Source of the DNA: Chrysopilus asiliformis
Taxonomy: Eukaryota > Arthropoda > Insecta > Diptera > Rhagionidae
Assembly: GCA_964034945.1 (NCBI GenBank)
Contig: OZ035962.1
Span: 48,663,931-48,727,930, forward strand
Reading direction: 5' to 3'
Length of the DNA stretch: 64,000 bases
Shown here: piece by piece, positions 24,901 to 41,258 of the stretch
Numbering within the stretch: the first letter of the stretch is position 1
How the letters are laid out: each line of letters opens with the position of its first letter
Position numbers and translations under genes: made by a program
Notes under the pieces: model-generated
Databases searched by the model: none
The model's input: only the letters and a program-made list of their open reading frames with translations
What the model was told of the DNA's origin: nothing

Positions 24901-27900
24901 AGACTGACAGACTGACAGACTGACAGACTGACAGACTGACAGACTGACAGACTGACAGACTGACAGACTGACAGACTGACAGACTGACAGACTGACAGAC
25001 TGACAGACTGACAGACTGACAGACTGACAGACTGACAGACTGACAGACTGACAGACTGACAGACTGACAGACTGACAGACTGACAGACTGACAGACTGAC
25101 AGACTGACAGACTGACAGACTGACAGACTGACAGACTGACAGACTGACAGACTGACAGACTGACAGACTGACAGACTGACAGACTGACAGACTGACAGAC
25201 TGACAGACTGACAGACTGACAGACTGACAGACTGACAGACTGACAGACTGACAGACTGACAGACTGACAGACTGACAGACTGACAGACTGACAGACTGAC
25301 AGACTGACAGACTGACAGACTGACAGACTGACAGACTGACAGACTGACAGACTGACAGACTGACAGACTGACAGACTGACAGACTGACAGACTGACAGAC
25401 TGACAGACTGACAGACTGACAGACTGACAGACTGACAGACTGACAGACTGACAGACTGACAGACTGACAGACTGACAGACTGACAGACTGACAGACTGAC
25501 AGACTGACAGACTGACAGACTGACAGACTGACAGACTGACAGACTGACAGACTGACAGACTGACAGACTGACAGACTGACAGACTGACAGACTGACAGAC
25601 TGACAGACTGACAGACTGACAGACTGACAGACTGACAGACTGACAGACTGACAGACTGACAGACTGACAGACTGACAGACTGACAGACTGACAGACTGAC
25701 AGACTGACAGACTGACAGACTGACAGACTGACAGACTGACAGACTGACAGACTGACAGACTGACAGACTGACAGACTGACAGACTGACAGACTGACAGAC
25801 TGACAGACTGACAGACTGACAGACTGACAGACTGACAGACTGACAGACTGACAGACTGACAGACTGACAGACTGACAGACTGACAGACTGACAGACTGAC
25901 AGACTGACAGACTGACAGACTGACAGACTGACAGACTGACAGACTGACAGACTGACAGACTGACAGACTGACAGACTGACAGACTGACAGACTGACAGAC
26001 TGACAGACTGACAGACTGACAGACTGACAGACTGACAGACTGACAGACTGACAGACTGACAGACTGACAGACTGACAGACTGACAGACTGACAGACTGAC
26101 AGACTGACAGACTGACAGACTGACAGACTGACAGACTGACAGACTGACAGACTGACAGACTGACAGACTGACAGACTGACAGACTGACAGACTGACAGAC
26201 TGACAGACTGACAGACTGACAGACTGACAGACTGACAGACTGACAGACTGACAGACTGACAGACTGACAGACTGACAGACTGACAGACTGACAGACTGAC
26301 AGACTGACAGACTGACAGACTGACAGACTGACAGACTGACAGACTGACAGACTGACAGACTGACAGACTGACAGACTGACAGACTGACAGACTGACAGAC
26401 TGACAGACTGACAGACTGACAGACTGACAGACTGACAGACTGACAGACTGACAGACTGACAGACTGACAGACTGACAGACTGACAGACTGACAGACTGAC
26501 AGACTGACAGACTGACAGACTGACAGACTGACAGACTGACAGACTGACAGACTGACAGACTGACAGACTGACAGACTGACAGACTGACAGACTGACAGAC
26601 TGACAGACTGACAGACTGACAGACTGACAGACTGACAGACTGACAGACTGACAGACTGACAGACTGACAGACTGACAGACTGACAGACTGACAGACTGAC
26701 AGACTGACAGACTGACAGACTGACAGACTGACAGACTGACAGACTGACAGACTGACAGACTGACAGACTGACAGACTGACAGACTGACAGACTGACAGAC
26801 TGACAGACTGACAGACTGACAGACTGACAGACTGACAGACTGACAGACTGACAGACTGACAGACTGACAGACTGACAGACTGACAGACTGACAGACTGAC
26901 AGACTGACAGACTGACAGACTGACAGACTGACAGACTGACAGACTGACAGACTGACAGACTGACAGACTGACAGACTGACAGACTGACAGACTGACAGAC
27001 TGACAGACTGACAGACTGACAGACTGACAGACTGACAGACTGACAGACTGACAGACTGACAGACTGACAGACTGACAGACTGACAGACTGACAGACTGAC
27101 AGACTGACAGACTGACAGACTGACAGACTGACAGACTGACAGACTGACAGACTGACAGACTGACAGACTGACAGACTGACAGACTGACAGACTGACAGAC
27201 TGACAGACTGACAGACTGACAGACTGACAGACTGACAGACTGACAGACTGACAGACTGACAGACTGACAGACTGACAGACTGACAGACTGACAGACTGAC
27301 AGACTGACAGACTGACAGACTGACAGACTGACAGACTGACAGACTGACAGACTGACAGACTGACAGACTGACAGACTGACAGACTGACAGACTGACAGAC
27401 TGACAGACTGACAGACTGACAGACTGACAGACTGACAGACTGACAGACTGACAGACTGACAGACTGACAGACTGACAGACTGACAGACTGACAGACTGAC
27501 AGACTGACAGACTGACAGACTGACAGACTGACAGACTGACAGACTGACAGACTGACAGACTGACAGACTGACAGACTGACAGACTGACAGACTGACAGAC
27601 TGACAGACTGACAGACTGACAGACTGACAGACTGACAGACTGACAGACTGACAGACTGACAGACTGACAGACTGACAGACTGACAGACTGACAGACTGAC
27701 AGACTGACAGACTGACAGACTGACAGACTGACAGACTGACAGACTGACAGACTGACAGACTGACAGACTGACAGACTGACAGACTGACAGACTGACAGAC
27801 TGACAGACTGACAGACTGACAGACTGACAGACTGACAGACTGACAGACTGACAGACTGACAGACTGACAGACTGACAGACTGACAGACTGACAGACTGAC

Positions 27901-30900
27901 AGACTGACAGACTGACAGACTGACAGACTGACAGACTGACAGACTGACAGACTGACAGACTGACAGACTGACAGACTGACAGACTGACAGACTGACAGAC
28001 TGACAGACTGACAGACTGACAGACTGACAGACTGACAGACTGACAGACTGACAGACTGACAGACTGACAGACTGACAGACTGACAGACTGACAGACTGAC
28101 AGACTGACAGACTGACAGACTGACAGACTGACAGACTGACAGACTGACAGACTGACAGACTGACAGACTGACAGACTGACAGACTGACAGACTGACAGAC
28201 TGACAGACTGACAGACTGACAGACTGACAGACTGACAGACTGACAGACTGACAGACTGACAGACTGACAGACTGACAGACTGACAGACTGACAGACTGAC
28301 AGACTGACAGACTGACAGACTGACAGACTGACAGACTGACAGACTGACAGACTGACAGACTGACAGACTGACAGACTGACAGACTGACAGACTGACAGAC
28401 TGACAGACTGACAGACTGACAGACTGACAGACTGACAGACTGACAGACTGACAGACTGACAGACTGACAGACTGACAGACTGACAGACTGACAGACTGAC
28501 AGACTGACAGACTGACAGACTGACAGACTGACAGACTGACAGACTGACAGACTGACAGACTGACAGACTGACAGACTGACAGACTGACAGACTGACAGAC
28601 TGACAGACTGACAGACTGACAGACTGACAGACTGACAGACTGACAGACTGACAGACTGACAGACTGACAGACTGACAGACTGACAGACTGACAGACTGAC
28701 AGACTGACAGACTGACAGACTGACAGACTGACAGACTGACAGACTGACAGACTGACAGACTGACAGACTGACAGACTGACAGACTGACAGACTGACAGAC
28801 TGACAGACTGACAGACTGACAGACTGACAGACTGACAGACTGACAGACTGACAGACTGACAGACTGACAGACTGACAGACTGACAGACTGACAGACTGAC
28901 AGACTGACAGACTGACAGACTGACAGACTGACAGACTGACAGACTGACAGACTGACAGACTGACAGACTGACAGACTGACAGACTGACAGACTGACAGAC
29001 TGACAGACTGACAGACTGACAGACTGACAGACTGACAGACTGACAGACTGACAGACTGACAGACTGACAGACTGACAGACTGACAGACTGACAGACTGAC
29101 AGACTGACAGACTGACAGACTGACAGACTGACAGACTGACAGACTGACAGACTGACAGACTGACAGACTGACAGACTGACAGACTGACAGACTGACAGAC
29201 TGACAGACTGACAGACTGACAGACTGACAGACTGACAGACTGACAGACTGACAGACTGACAGACTGACAGACTGACAGACTGACAGACTGACAGACTGAC
29301 AGACTGACAGACTGACAGACTGACAGACTGACAGACTGACAGACTGACAGACTGACAGACTGACAGACTGACAGACTGACAGACTGACAGACTGACAGAC
29401 TGACAGACTGACAGACTGACAGACTGACAGACTGACAGACTGACAGACTGACAGACTGACAGACTGACAGACTGACAGACTGACAGACTGACAGACTGAC
29501 AGACTGACAGACTGACAGACTGACAGACTGACAGACTGACAGACTGACAGACTGACAGACTGACAGACTGACAGACTGACAGACTGACAGACTGACAGAC
29601 TGACAGACTGACAGACTGACAGACTGACAGACTGACAGACTGACAGACTGACAGACTGACAGACTGACAGACTGACAGACTGACAGACTGACAGACTGAC
29701 AGACTGACAGACTGACAGACTGACAGACTGACAGACTGACAGACTGACAGACTGACAGACTGACAGACTGACAGACTGACAGACTGACAGACTGACAGAC
29801 TGACAGACTGACAGACTGACAGACTGACAGACTGACAGACTGACAGACTGACAGACTGACAGACTGACAGACTGACAGACTGACAGACTGACAGACTGAC
29901 AGACTGACAGACTGACAGACTGACAGACTGACAGACTGACAGACTGACAGACTGACAGACTGACAGACTGACAGACTGACAGACTGACAGACTGACAGAC
30001 TGACAGACTGACAGACTGACAGACTGACAGACTGACAGACTGACAGACTGACAGACTGACAGACTGACAGACTGACAGACTGACAGACTGACAGACTGAC
30101 AGACTGACAGACTGACCAGACTGACAGACTGACAGACTGACAGACTGACAGACTGACAGACTGACAGACTGACAGACTGACAGACTGACAGACTGACAGA
30201 CTGACAGACTGACAGACTGACAGACTGACAGACTGACAGACTGACAGACTGACAGACTGACAGACTGACAGACTGACAGACTGACAGACTGACAGACTGA
30301 CAGACTGACAGACTGACAGACTGACAGACTGACAGACTGACAGACTGACAGACTGACAGACTGACAGACTGACAGACTGACAGACTGACAGACTGACAGA
30401 CTGACAGACTGACAGACTGACAGACTGACAGACTGACAGACTGACAGACTGACAGACTGACAGACTGACAGACTGACAGACTGACAGACTGACAGACTGA
30501 CAGACTGACAGACTGACAGACTGACAGACTGACAGACTGACAGACTGACAGACTGACAGACTGACAGACTGACAGACTGACAGACTGACAGACTGACAGA
30601 CTGACAGACTGACAGACTGACAGACTGACAGACTGACAGACTGACAGACTGACAGACTGACAGACTGACAGACTGACAGACTGACAGACTGACAGACTGA
30701 CAGACTGACAGACTGACAGACTGACAGACTGACAGACTGACAGACTGACAGACTGACAGACTGACAGACTGACAGACTGACAGACTGACAGACTGACAGA
30801 CTGACAGACTGACAGACTGACAGACTGACAGACTGACAGACTGACAGACTGACAGACTGACAGACTGACAGACTGACAGACTGACAGACTGACAGACTGA

Positions 30901-33900
30901 CAGACTGACAGACTGACAGACTGACAGACTGACAGACTGACAGACTGACAGACTGACAGACTGACAGACTGACAGACTGACAGACTGACAGACTGACAGA
31001 CTGACAGACTGACAGACTGACAGACTGACAGACTGACAGACTGACAGACTGACAGACTGACAGACTGACAGACTGACAGACTGACAGACTGACAGACTGA
31101 CAGACTGACAGACTGACAGACTGACAGACTGACAGACTGACAGACTGACAGACTGACAGACTGACAGACTGACAGACTGACAGACTGACAGACTGACAGA
31201 CTGACAGACTGACAGACTGACAGACTGACAGACTGACAGACTGACAGACTGACAGACTGACAGACTGACAGACTGACAGACTGACAGACTGACAGACTGA
31301 CAGACTGACAGACTGACAGACTGACAGACTGACAGACTGACAGACTGACAGACTGACAGACTGACAGACTGACAGACTGACAGACTGACAGACTGACAGA
31401 CTGACAGACTGACAGACTGACAGACTGACAGACTGACAGACTGACAGACTGACAGACTGACAGACTGACAGACTGACAGACTGACAGACTGACAGACTGA
31501 CAGACGATGACAGACTGACAGACTGACAGACTGACAGACTGACAGACTGACAGACTGACAGACTGACAGACTGACAGACTGACAGACTGACAGACTGACA
31601 GACTGACAGACTGACAGACTGACAGACTGACAGACTGACAGACTGACAGACTGACAGACTGACAGACTGACAGACTGACAGACTGACAGACTGACAGACT
31701 GACAGACTGACAGACTGACAGACTGACAGACTGACAGACTGACAGACTGACAGACTGACAGACTGACAGACTGACAGACTGACAGACTGACAGACTGACA
31801 GACTGACAGACTGACAGACTGACAGACTGACAGACTGACAGACTGACAGACTGACAGACTGACAGACTGACAGACTGACAGACTGACAGACTGACAGACT
31901 GACAGACTGACAGACTGACAGACTGACAGACTGACAGACTGACAGACTGACAGACTGACAGACTGACAGACTGACAGACTGACAGACTGACAGACTGACA
32001 GACTGACAGACTGACAGACTGACAGACTGACAGACTGACAGACTGACAGACTGACAGACTGACAGACTGACAGACTGACAGACTGACAGACTGACAGACT
32101 GACAGACTGACAGACTGACAGACTGACAGACTGACAGACTGACAGACTGACAGACTGACAGACTGACAGACTGACAGACTGACAGACTGACAGACTGACA
32201 GACTGACAGACTGACAGACTGACAGACTGACAGACTGACAGACTGACAGACTGACAGACTGACAGACTGACAGACTGACAGACTGACAGACTGACAGACT
32301 GACAGACTGACAGACTGACAGACTGACAGACTGACAGACTGACAGACTGACAGACTGACAGACTGACAGACTGACAGACTGACAGACTGACAGACTGACA
32401 GACTGACAGACTGACAGACTGACAGACTGACAGACTGACAGACTGACAGACTGACAGACTGACAGACTGACAGACTGACAGACTGACAGACTGACAGACT
32501 GACAGACTGACAGACTGACAGACTGACAGACTGACAGACTGACAGACTGACAGACTGACAGACTGACAGACTGACAGACTGACAGACTGACAGACTGACA
32601 GACTGACAGACTGACAGACTGACAGACTGACAGACTGACAGACTGACAGACTGACAGACTGACAGACTGACAGACTGACAGACTGACAGACTGACAGACT
32701 GACAGACTGACAGACTGACAGACTGACAGACTGACAGACTGACAGACTGACAGACTGACAGACTGACAGACTGACAGACTGACAGACTGACAGACTGACA
32801 GACTGACAGACTGACAGACTGACAGACTGACAGACTGACAGACTGACAGACTGACAGACTGACAGACTGACAGACTGACAGACTGACAGACTGACAGACT
32901 GACAGACTGACAGACTGACAGACTGACAGACTGACAGACTGACAGACTGACAGACTGACAGACTGACAGACTGACAGACTGACAGACTGACAGACTGACA
33001 GACTGACAGACTGACAGACTGACAGACTGACAGACTGACAGACTGACAGACTGACAGACTGACAGACTGACAGACTGACAGACTGACAGACTGACAGACT
33101 GACAGACTGACAGACTGACAGACTGACAGACTGACAGACTGACAGACTGACAGACTGACAGACTGACAGACTGACAGACTGACAGACTGACAGACTGACA
33201 GACTGACAGACTGACAGACTGACAGACTGACAGACTGACAGACTGACAGACTGACAGACTGACAGACTGACAGACTGACAGACTGACAGACTGACAGACT
33301 GACAGACTGACAGACTGACAGACTGACAGACTGACAGACTGACAGACTGACAGACTGACAGACTGACAGACTGACAGACTGACAGACTGACAGACTGACA
33401 GACTGACAGACTGACAGACTGACAGACTGACAGACTGACAGACTGACAGACTGACAGACTGACAGACTGACAGACTGACAGACTGACAGACTGACAGACT
33501 GACAGACTGACAGACTGACAGACTGACAGACTGACAGACTGACAGACTGACAGACTGACAGACTGACAGACTGACAGACTGACAGACTGACAGACTGACA
33601 GACTGACAGACTGACAGACTGACAGACTGACAGACTGACAGACTGACAGACTGACAGACTGACAGACTGACAGACTGACAGACTGACAGACTGACAGACT
33701 GACAGACTGACAGACTGACAGACTGACAGACTGACAGACTGACAGACTGACAGACTGACAGACTGACAGACTGACAGACTGACAGACTGACAGACTGACA
33801 GACTGACAGACTGACAGACTGACAGACTGACAGACTGACAGACTGACAGACTGACAGACTGACAGACTGACAGACTGACAGACTGACAGACTGACAGACT

Positions 33901-36900
33901 GACAGACTGACAGACTGACAGACTGACAGACTGACAGACTGACAGACTGACAGACTGACAGACTGACAGACTGACAGACTGACAGACTGACAGACTGACA
34001 GACTGACAGACTGACAGACTGACAGACTGACAGACTGACAGACTGACAGACTGACAGACTGACAGACTGACAGACTGACAGACTGACAGACTGACAGACT
34101 GACAGACTGACAGACTGACAGACTGACAGACTGACAGACTGACAGACTGACAGACTGACAGACTGACAGACTGACAGACTGACAGACTGACAGACTGACA
34201 GACTGACAGACTGACAGACTGACAGACTGACAGACTGACAGACTGACAGACTGACAGACTGACAGACTGACAGACTGACAGACTGACAGACTGACAGACT
34301 GACAGACTGACAGACTGACAGACTGACAGACTGACAGACTGACAGACTGACAGACTGACAGACTGACAGACTGACAGACTGACAGACTGACAGACTGACA
34401 GACTGACAGACTGACAGACTGACAGACTGACAGACTGACAGACTGACAGACTGACAGACTGACAGACTGACAGACTGACAGACTGACAGACTGACAGACT
34501 GACAGACTGACAGACTGACAGACTGACAGACTGACAGACTGACAGACTGACAGACTGACAGACTGACAGACTGACAGACTGACAGACTGACAGACTGACA
34601 GACTGACAGACTGACAGACTGACAGACTGACAGACTGACAGACTGACAGACTGACAGACTGACAGACTGACAGACTGACAGACTGACAGACTGACAGACT
34701 GACAGACTGACAGACTGACAGACTGACAGACTGACAGACTGACAGACTGACAGACTGACAGACTGACAGACTGACAGACTGACAGACTGACAGACTGACA
34801 GACTGACAGACTGACAGACTGACAGACTGACAGACTGACAGACTGACAGACTGACAGACTGACAGACTGACAGACTGACAGACTGACAGACTGACAGACT
34901 GACAGACTGACAGACTGACAGACTGACAGACTGACAGACTGACAGACTGACAGACTGACAGACTGACAGACTGACAGACTGACAGACTGACAGACTGACA
35001 GACTGACAGACTGACAGACTGACAGACTGACAGACTGACAGACTGACAGACTGACAGACTGACAGACTGACAGACTGACAGACTGACAGACTGACAGACT
35101 GACAGACTGACAGACTGACAGACTGACAGACTGACAGACTGACAGACTGACAGACTGACAGACTGACAGACTGACAGACTGACAGACTGACAGACTGACA
35201 GACTGACAGACTGACAGACTGACAGACTGACAGACTGACAGACTGACAGACTGACAGACTGACAGACTGACAGACTGACAGACTGACAGACTGACAGACT
35301 GACAGACTGACAGACTGACAGACTGACAGACTGACAGACTGACAGACTGACAGACTGACAGACTGACAGACTGACAGACTGACAGACTGACAGACTGACA
35401 GACTGACAGACTGACAGACTGACAGACTGACAGACTGACAGACTGACAGACTGACAGACTGACAGACTGACAGACTGACAGACTGACAGACTGACAGACT
35501 GACAGACTGACAGACTGACAGACTGACAGACTGACAGACTGACAGACTGACAGACTGACAGACTGACAGACTGACAGACTGACAGACTGACAGACTGACA
35601 GACTGACAGACTGACAGACTGACAGACTGACAGACTGACAGACTGACAGACTGACAGACTGACAGACTGACAGACTGACAGACTGACAGACTGACAGACT
35701 GACAGACTGACAGACTGACAGACTGACAGACTGACAGACTGACAGACTGACAGACTGACAGACTGACAGACTGACAGACTGACAGACTGACAGACTGACA
35801 GACTGACAGACTGACAGACTGACAGACTGACAGACTGACAGACTGACAGACTGACAGACTGACAGACTGACAGACTGACAGACTGACAGACTGACAGACT
35901 GACAGACTGACAGACTGACAGACTGACAGACTGACAGACTGACAGACTGACAGACTGACAGACTGACAGACTGACAGACTGACAGACTGACAGACTGACA
36001 GACTGACAGACTGACAGACTGACAGACTGACAGACTGACAGACTGACAGACTGACAGACTGACAGACTGACAGACTGACAGACTGACAGACTGACAGACT
36101 GACAGACTGACAGACTGACAGACTGACAGACTGACAGACTGACAGACTGACAGACTGACAGACTGACAGACTGACAGACTGACAGACTGACAGACTGACA
36201 GACTGACAGACTGACAGACTGACAGACTGACAGACTGACAGACTGACAGACTGACAGACTGACAGACTGACAGACTGACAGACTGACAGACTGACAGACT
36301 GACAGACTGACAGACTGACAGACTGACAGACTGACAGACTGACAGACTGACAGACTGACAGACTGACAGACTGACAGACTGACAGACTGACAGACTGACA
36401 GACTGACAGACTGACAGACTGACAGACTGACAGACTGACAGACTGACAGACTGACAGACTGACAGACTGACAGACTGACAGACTGACAGACTGACAGACT
36501 GACAGACTGACAGACTGACAGACTGACAGACTGACAGACTGACAGACTGACAGACTGACAGACTGACAGACTGACAGACTGACAGACTGACAGACTGACA
36601 GACTGACAGACTGACAGACTGACAGACTGACAGACTGACAGACTGACAGACTGACAGACTGACAGACTGACAGACTGACAGACTGACAGACTGACAGACT
36701 GACAGACTGACAGACTGACAGACTGACAGACTGACAGACTGACAGACTGACAGACTGACAGACTGACAGACTGACAGACTGACAGACTGACAGACTGACA
36801 GACTGACAGACTGACAGACTGACAGACTGACAGACTGACAGACTGACAGACTGACAGACTGACAGACTGACAGACTGACAGACTGACAGACTGACAGACT

Positions 36901-39703
36901 GACAGACTGACAGACTGACAGACTGACAGACTGACAGACTGACAGACTGACAGACTGACAGACTGACAGACTGACAGACTGACAGACTGACAGACTGACA
37001 GACTGACAGACTGACAGACTGACAGACTGACAGACTGACAGACTGACAGACTGACAGACTGACAGACTGACAGACTGACAGACTGACAGACTGACAGACT
37101 GACAGACTGACAGACTGACAGACTGACAGACTGACAGACTGACAGACTGACAGACTGACAGACTGACAGACTGACAGACTGACAGACTGACAGACTGACA
37201 GACTGACAGACTGACAGACTGACAGACTGACAGACTGACAGACTGACAGACTGACAGACTGACAGACTGACAGACTGACAGACTGACAGACTGACAGACT
37301 GACAGACTGACAGACTGACAGACTGACAGACTGACAGACTGACAGACTGACAGACTGACAGACTGACAGACTGACAGACTGACAGACTGACAGACTGACA
37401 GACTGACAGACTGACAGACTGACAGACTGACAGACTGACAGACTGACAGACTGACAGACTGACAGACTGACAGACTGACAGACTGACAGACTGACAGACT
37501 GACAGACTGACAGACTGACAGACTGACAGACTGACAGACTGACAGACTGACAGACTGACAGACTGACAGACTGACAGACTGACAGACTGACAGACTGACA
37601 GACTGACAGACTGACAGACTGACAGACTGACAGACTGACAGACTGACAGACTGACAGACTGACAGACTGACAGACTGACAGACTGACAGACTGACAGACT
37701 GACAGACTGACAGACCTGACAGACTGACAGACTGACAGACTGACAGACTGACAGACTGACAGACTGACAGACTGACAGACTGACAGACTGAGAGACTGAG
37801 AGACTGAGAGACTGAGAGACTGAGAGACTGAGAGACTGAGAGACTGAGAGACTGAGAGACTGAGAGACTGACAGACTGACAGACTGAGAGACTGAGAGAC
37901 TGAGAGACTGAGAGACTGAGAGACTGAGAGACTGAGAGACTGAGAGACTGAGAGACTGAGAGACTGAGAGACTGAGAGACTGAGAGACTGAGAGACTGAG
38001 AGACTGAGAGACTGAGAGACTGAGAGACTGAGAGACTGAGAGACTGAGAGACTGAGAGACTGAGAGACTGAGAGACTGAGAGACTGAGAGACTGAGAGAC
38101 TGAGAGACTGAGAGACTGAGAGACTGAGAGACTGAGAGACTGAGAGACTGAGAGACTGAGAGACTGAGAGACTGAGAGACTGAGAGACTGAGAGACTGAG
38201 AGACTGAGAGACTGAGAGACTGAGAGACTGAGAGACTGAGAGACTGAGAGACTGAGAGACTGAGAGACTGAGAGACTGAGAGACTGAGAGACTGAGAGAC
38301 TGAGAGACTGAGAGACTGAGAGACTGAGAGACTGAGAGACTGAGAGACTGAGAGACTGAGAGACTGAGAGACTGAGAGACTGAGAGACTGAGAGACTGAG
38401 AGACTGAGAGACTGAGAGACTGAGAGACTGAGAGACTGAGAGACTGAGAGACTGAGAGACTGAGAGACTGAGAGACTGAGAGACTGAGAGACTGAGAGAC
38501 TGAGAGACTGAGAGACTGAGAGACTGAGAGACTGAGAGACTGAGAGACTGAGAGACTGAGAGACTGAGAGACTGAGAGACTGAGAGACTGAGAGACTGAG
38601 AGACTGAGAGACTGAGAGACTGAGAGACTGAGAGACTGAGAGACTGAGAGACTGAGAGACTGAGAGACTGAGAGACTGAGAGACTGAGAGACTGAGAGAC
38701 TGAGAGACTGAGAGACTGAGAGACTGAGAGACTGAGAGACTGAGAGACTGAGAGACTGAGAGACTGAGAGACTGAGAGACTGAGAGACTGAGAGACTGAG
38801 AGACTGAGAGACTGAGAGACTGAGAGACTGAGAGACTGAGAGACTGAGAGACTGAGAGACTGAGAGACTGAGAGACTGAGAGACTGAGAGACTGAGAGAC
38901 TGAGAGACTGAGAGACTGAGAGACTGAGAGACTGAGAGACTGAGAGACTGAGAGACTGAGAGACTGAGAGACTGAGAGACTGAGAGACTGAGAGACTGAG
39001 AGACTGAGAGACTGAGAGACTGAGAGACTGAGAGACTGAGAGACTGAGAGACTGAGAGACTGAGAGACTGAGAGACTGAGAGACTGAGAGACTGAGAGAC
39101 TGAGAGACTGAGAGACTGAGAGACTGAGAGACTGAGAGACTGAGAGACTGAGAGACTGACAGACTGACAGACTGACAGACTGACAGACTGACAGACTGAC
39201 AGACTGACAGACTGACAGACTGACAGACTGACAGACTGACAGACTGACAGACTGACAGACTGACAGACTGACAGACTGACAGACTGACAGACTGACAGAC
39301 TGACAGACTGACAGACTGACAGACTGACAGACTGACAGACGAACAGACTGACAGACTGACAGACTGACAGACTGACAGACTGACAGACTGACAGACTGAC
39401 AGACTGACAGACTGACAGACTGACAGACTGACAGACTGAGAGACTGAGAGACTGAGAGACTGAGAGACTGAGAGACTGAGAGACTGAGAGACTGAGAGAC
39501 TGACAGACTGACAGACTGACAGACTGACAGACTGACAGACTGACAGACTGACAGACTGAGAGACTGAGAGACTGAGAGACTGAGAGACTGAGAGACTGAG
39601 AGACTGAGAGACTGAGAGACTGAGAGACTGAGAGACTGAGAGACTGAGAGACTGAGAGACTGAGAGACTGAGAGACTGAGAGACTGAGAGACTGAGAGAC
39701 TGA
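21902..39703 (+). repeat. (GACAGACT)n array 3 with GAGAGACT variant blocks
   Basis: About 17.8 kb, some 2225 units. The first 60 bp mix GACA and GACT tetramers. From about 21961 to 37788 it is nearly pure GACAGACT, with rare slips (near 23567, an extra C near 30116, a T loss near 31506, an extra C near 37715). From 37789 the unit changes to GAGAGACT in blocks (37789-37868, 37887-39158, 39439-39500, 39559-39703) separated by GACAGACT blocks. The right edge cuts abruptly into a LINE fragment. The two ~6000-codon minus-strand ORFs are artefacts of the stop-free repeat. Confidence 0.98.
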
Positions 39704-40515
39704 TTTTTATCGTACCATACACAGAAATTATGCAGGTCAATCATTAAAAGACTATGGTCATGCGTACTACACACAGTTCTATAAAATTTCATATCGTCAG
39801 CATAAATTGAAATACTAAAAATTCTAACTAAGTAGATGTCGTTTATGAATAAAACAAATAGTAGAGGACCAAGATGGCTTCCTTGTGGTACTCCCGATCG
39901 GTTCAAAATTGGCTTAGAAAGAGAATTACGAAATAACACATTTTGTACCCGACCATTGAGATATGATTTAATCCACTTAATAATTTATTAAGTATTTAGT
40001 GCCGGGAAACCAAGAACAGAGAGTTTGAATAACAAAACATCAGGTCTCAGCGAAGCTTTTTATACCCGTATGGTGAAACCAAAGGGTATATTAACCAGTG
40101 TTGGGCAAAATTCAATCTGATTAATGATTGAAAACTAATGATTGAAAAAATCAATCATATCTTTTTATACCCGTATGGTGAAACCAAAGGGTATATTAGA
40201 TTTGCCTTACCGTTTGTAACGCCAAGATCCCGTCATCACACAAAAAAATGAATTACGAACGAAACCCCCCATACGAACGAAAACATGTGATAATCTGTCG
40301 AAGACTTTTGTGAAGTCAGTGTAAACACAGTCCACTTTTAGCCCATCTTCAATGTTAGTTTGACAGAAAGTGGTAAATTTAATGAAATTGGTTTCGGTAC
40401 ATCTTTTTTTGACAAAACCATGTTGAAAAGGATTAAAGATCGATTTTGCATGGAAGTTTAAACGCGAACAAATCATAGCCTCAAAGAGTTTCGGAATACA
40501 GGACAGCGGACTCAT
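39704..40515 (-). pseudogene. LINE reverse transcriptase fragment, split by an insertion
   Basis: On the minus strand, 40515-40287 encodes the early RT palm (SCIPKLFEAM, FNPFQHGFVKKR, VYTDFTKVFDRLSH). 40033-39704 encodes the rest (WIKSYLNGRV, SGVPQGSHLGPLLFVLF, catalytic YADDMKFY, DLHNFCVWYDKN). Between them is a 239 bp insertion flanked by AAAACAT; ignoring it and one flank joins FDRLSHV to LLFKLSVLGFP in frame. Two stops lie near LNT. The fragment is cut by the satellite at 39703 and by unrelated sequence at 40515. The RT is of the jockey/CR1-like type; exact clade not assigned. Confidence 0.85.
40041..40279. mobile_element. Short DINE-like composite insertion in the LINE RT
   Basis: It starts near GGTCTCAGCGAAGC, has two copies of TATACCCGTATGGTG...GGGTATATTA separated by a hAT-like CAGTGTTGGGCAA segment, and ends at CCCCATACGAACG. 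AAAACAT flanks it on both sides (40034-40040, 40280-40286). Almost the same 240 bp recurs at 41259-41500. Confidence 0.65.
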
Positions 40516-41258
40516 TGAACTGAGTCGATGGGTATATGTACTGGATGCGTTCGGGGCTCCGTTATGATTTTGGTTTTTGGAGCGATTTTAATAGTATTGT
40601 TGTGTGTAAGAAGAGTAAAAAGCAAAACGTATTCTTTCGTTGATATCAGACCACATAGTGAAGTTGGACAAAAAACTACAAATTCAATAGAAATATTGTG
40701 TTTTTAATGCATATGATTTCTATTTCATCCTGGGGAGTCAATTCGCGTTCCATAAAAAATGAAAATAAAATAATGTTTTAATTTCATTTTCATTAATAAT
40801 ATCTCATTTTTACTTTGCAATACGAAATACGGAGTACGTAATACAGTAGGGTGCAGTGCCAAAACCCATGTGGTGCACAGAATTGTCTGAAGATACATGA
40901 AATTAGTTTTTATACCCATTCTATAAATGTACACTGATCGAAAAAAGTGCACAATCATTATGAATTTGTTAAAGTTTTGAACCAGTGACTTTATTTATAG
41001 TGGTCACGGGCCTAGTTTTAACAACGATGGGGTAAGTATTAACAAAGGTTTTAACATGGAAATAATTAACAGAAAAGAATTTTTTTTCACAAAAATTATA
41101 AAATAAATAAAATATATTTATATAAATTCAAATACGTATATTAATTATCACAAAAACTAATAAAATGAACCAAATAAATATCCTTTTCAAGGAACATAAA
41201 TTGACAAAAAAATTAAGTCGTTTTAAAAAACAAAAACAATTATTATTATCTAACAAAA
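40516..41258. other. Unassigned AT-rich sequence
   Basis: No gene, TIR pair or RNA gene recognised. Short open frames have no recognisable similarity. Confidence 0.5.

Noticed and set aside
1417..39703. CRISPR array or telomeric repeat
   Set aside because: There are no spacers between repeats, and the unit is neither TTAGG nor a known telomeric motif; it is a plain 8-bp satellite.
1393..39939. Minus-strand ORFs of 600 to 6000 codons made of Ser-Val-Cys-Gln-Leu repeats
   Set aside because: An 8-bp unit without stops on that strand is open in all three frames; the ORFs coincide exactly with the satellite and use flanking non-coding or LINE sequence for their ends.
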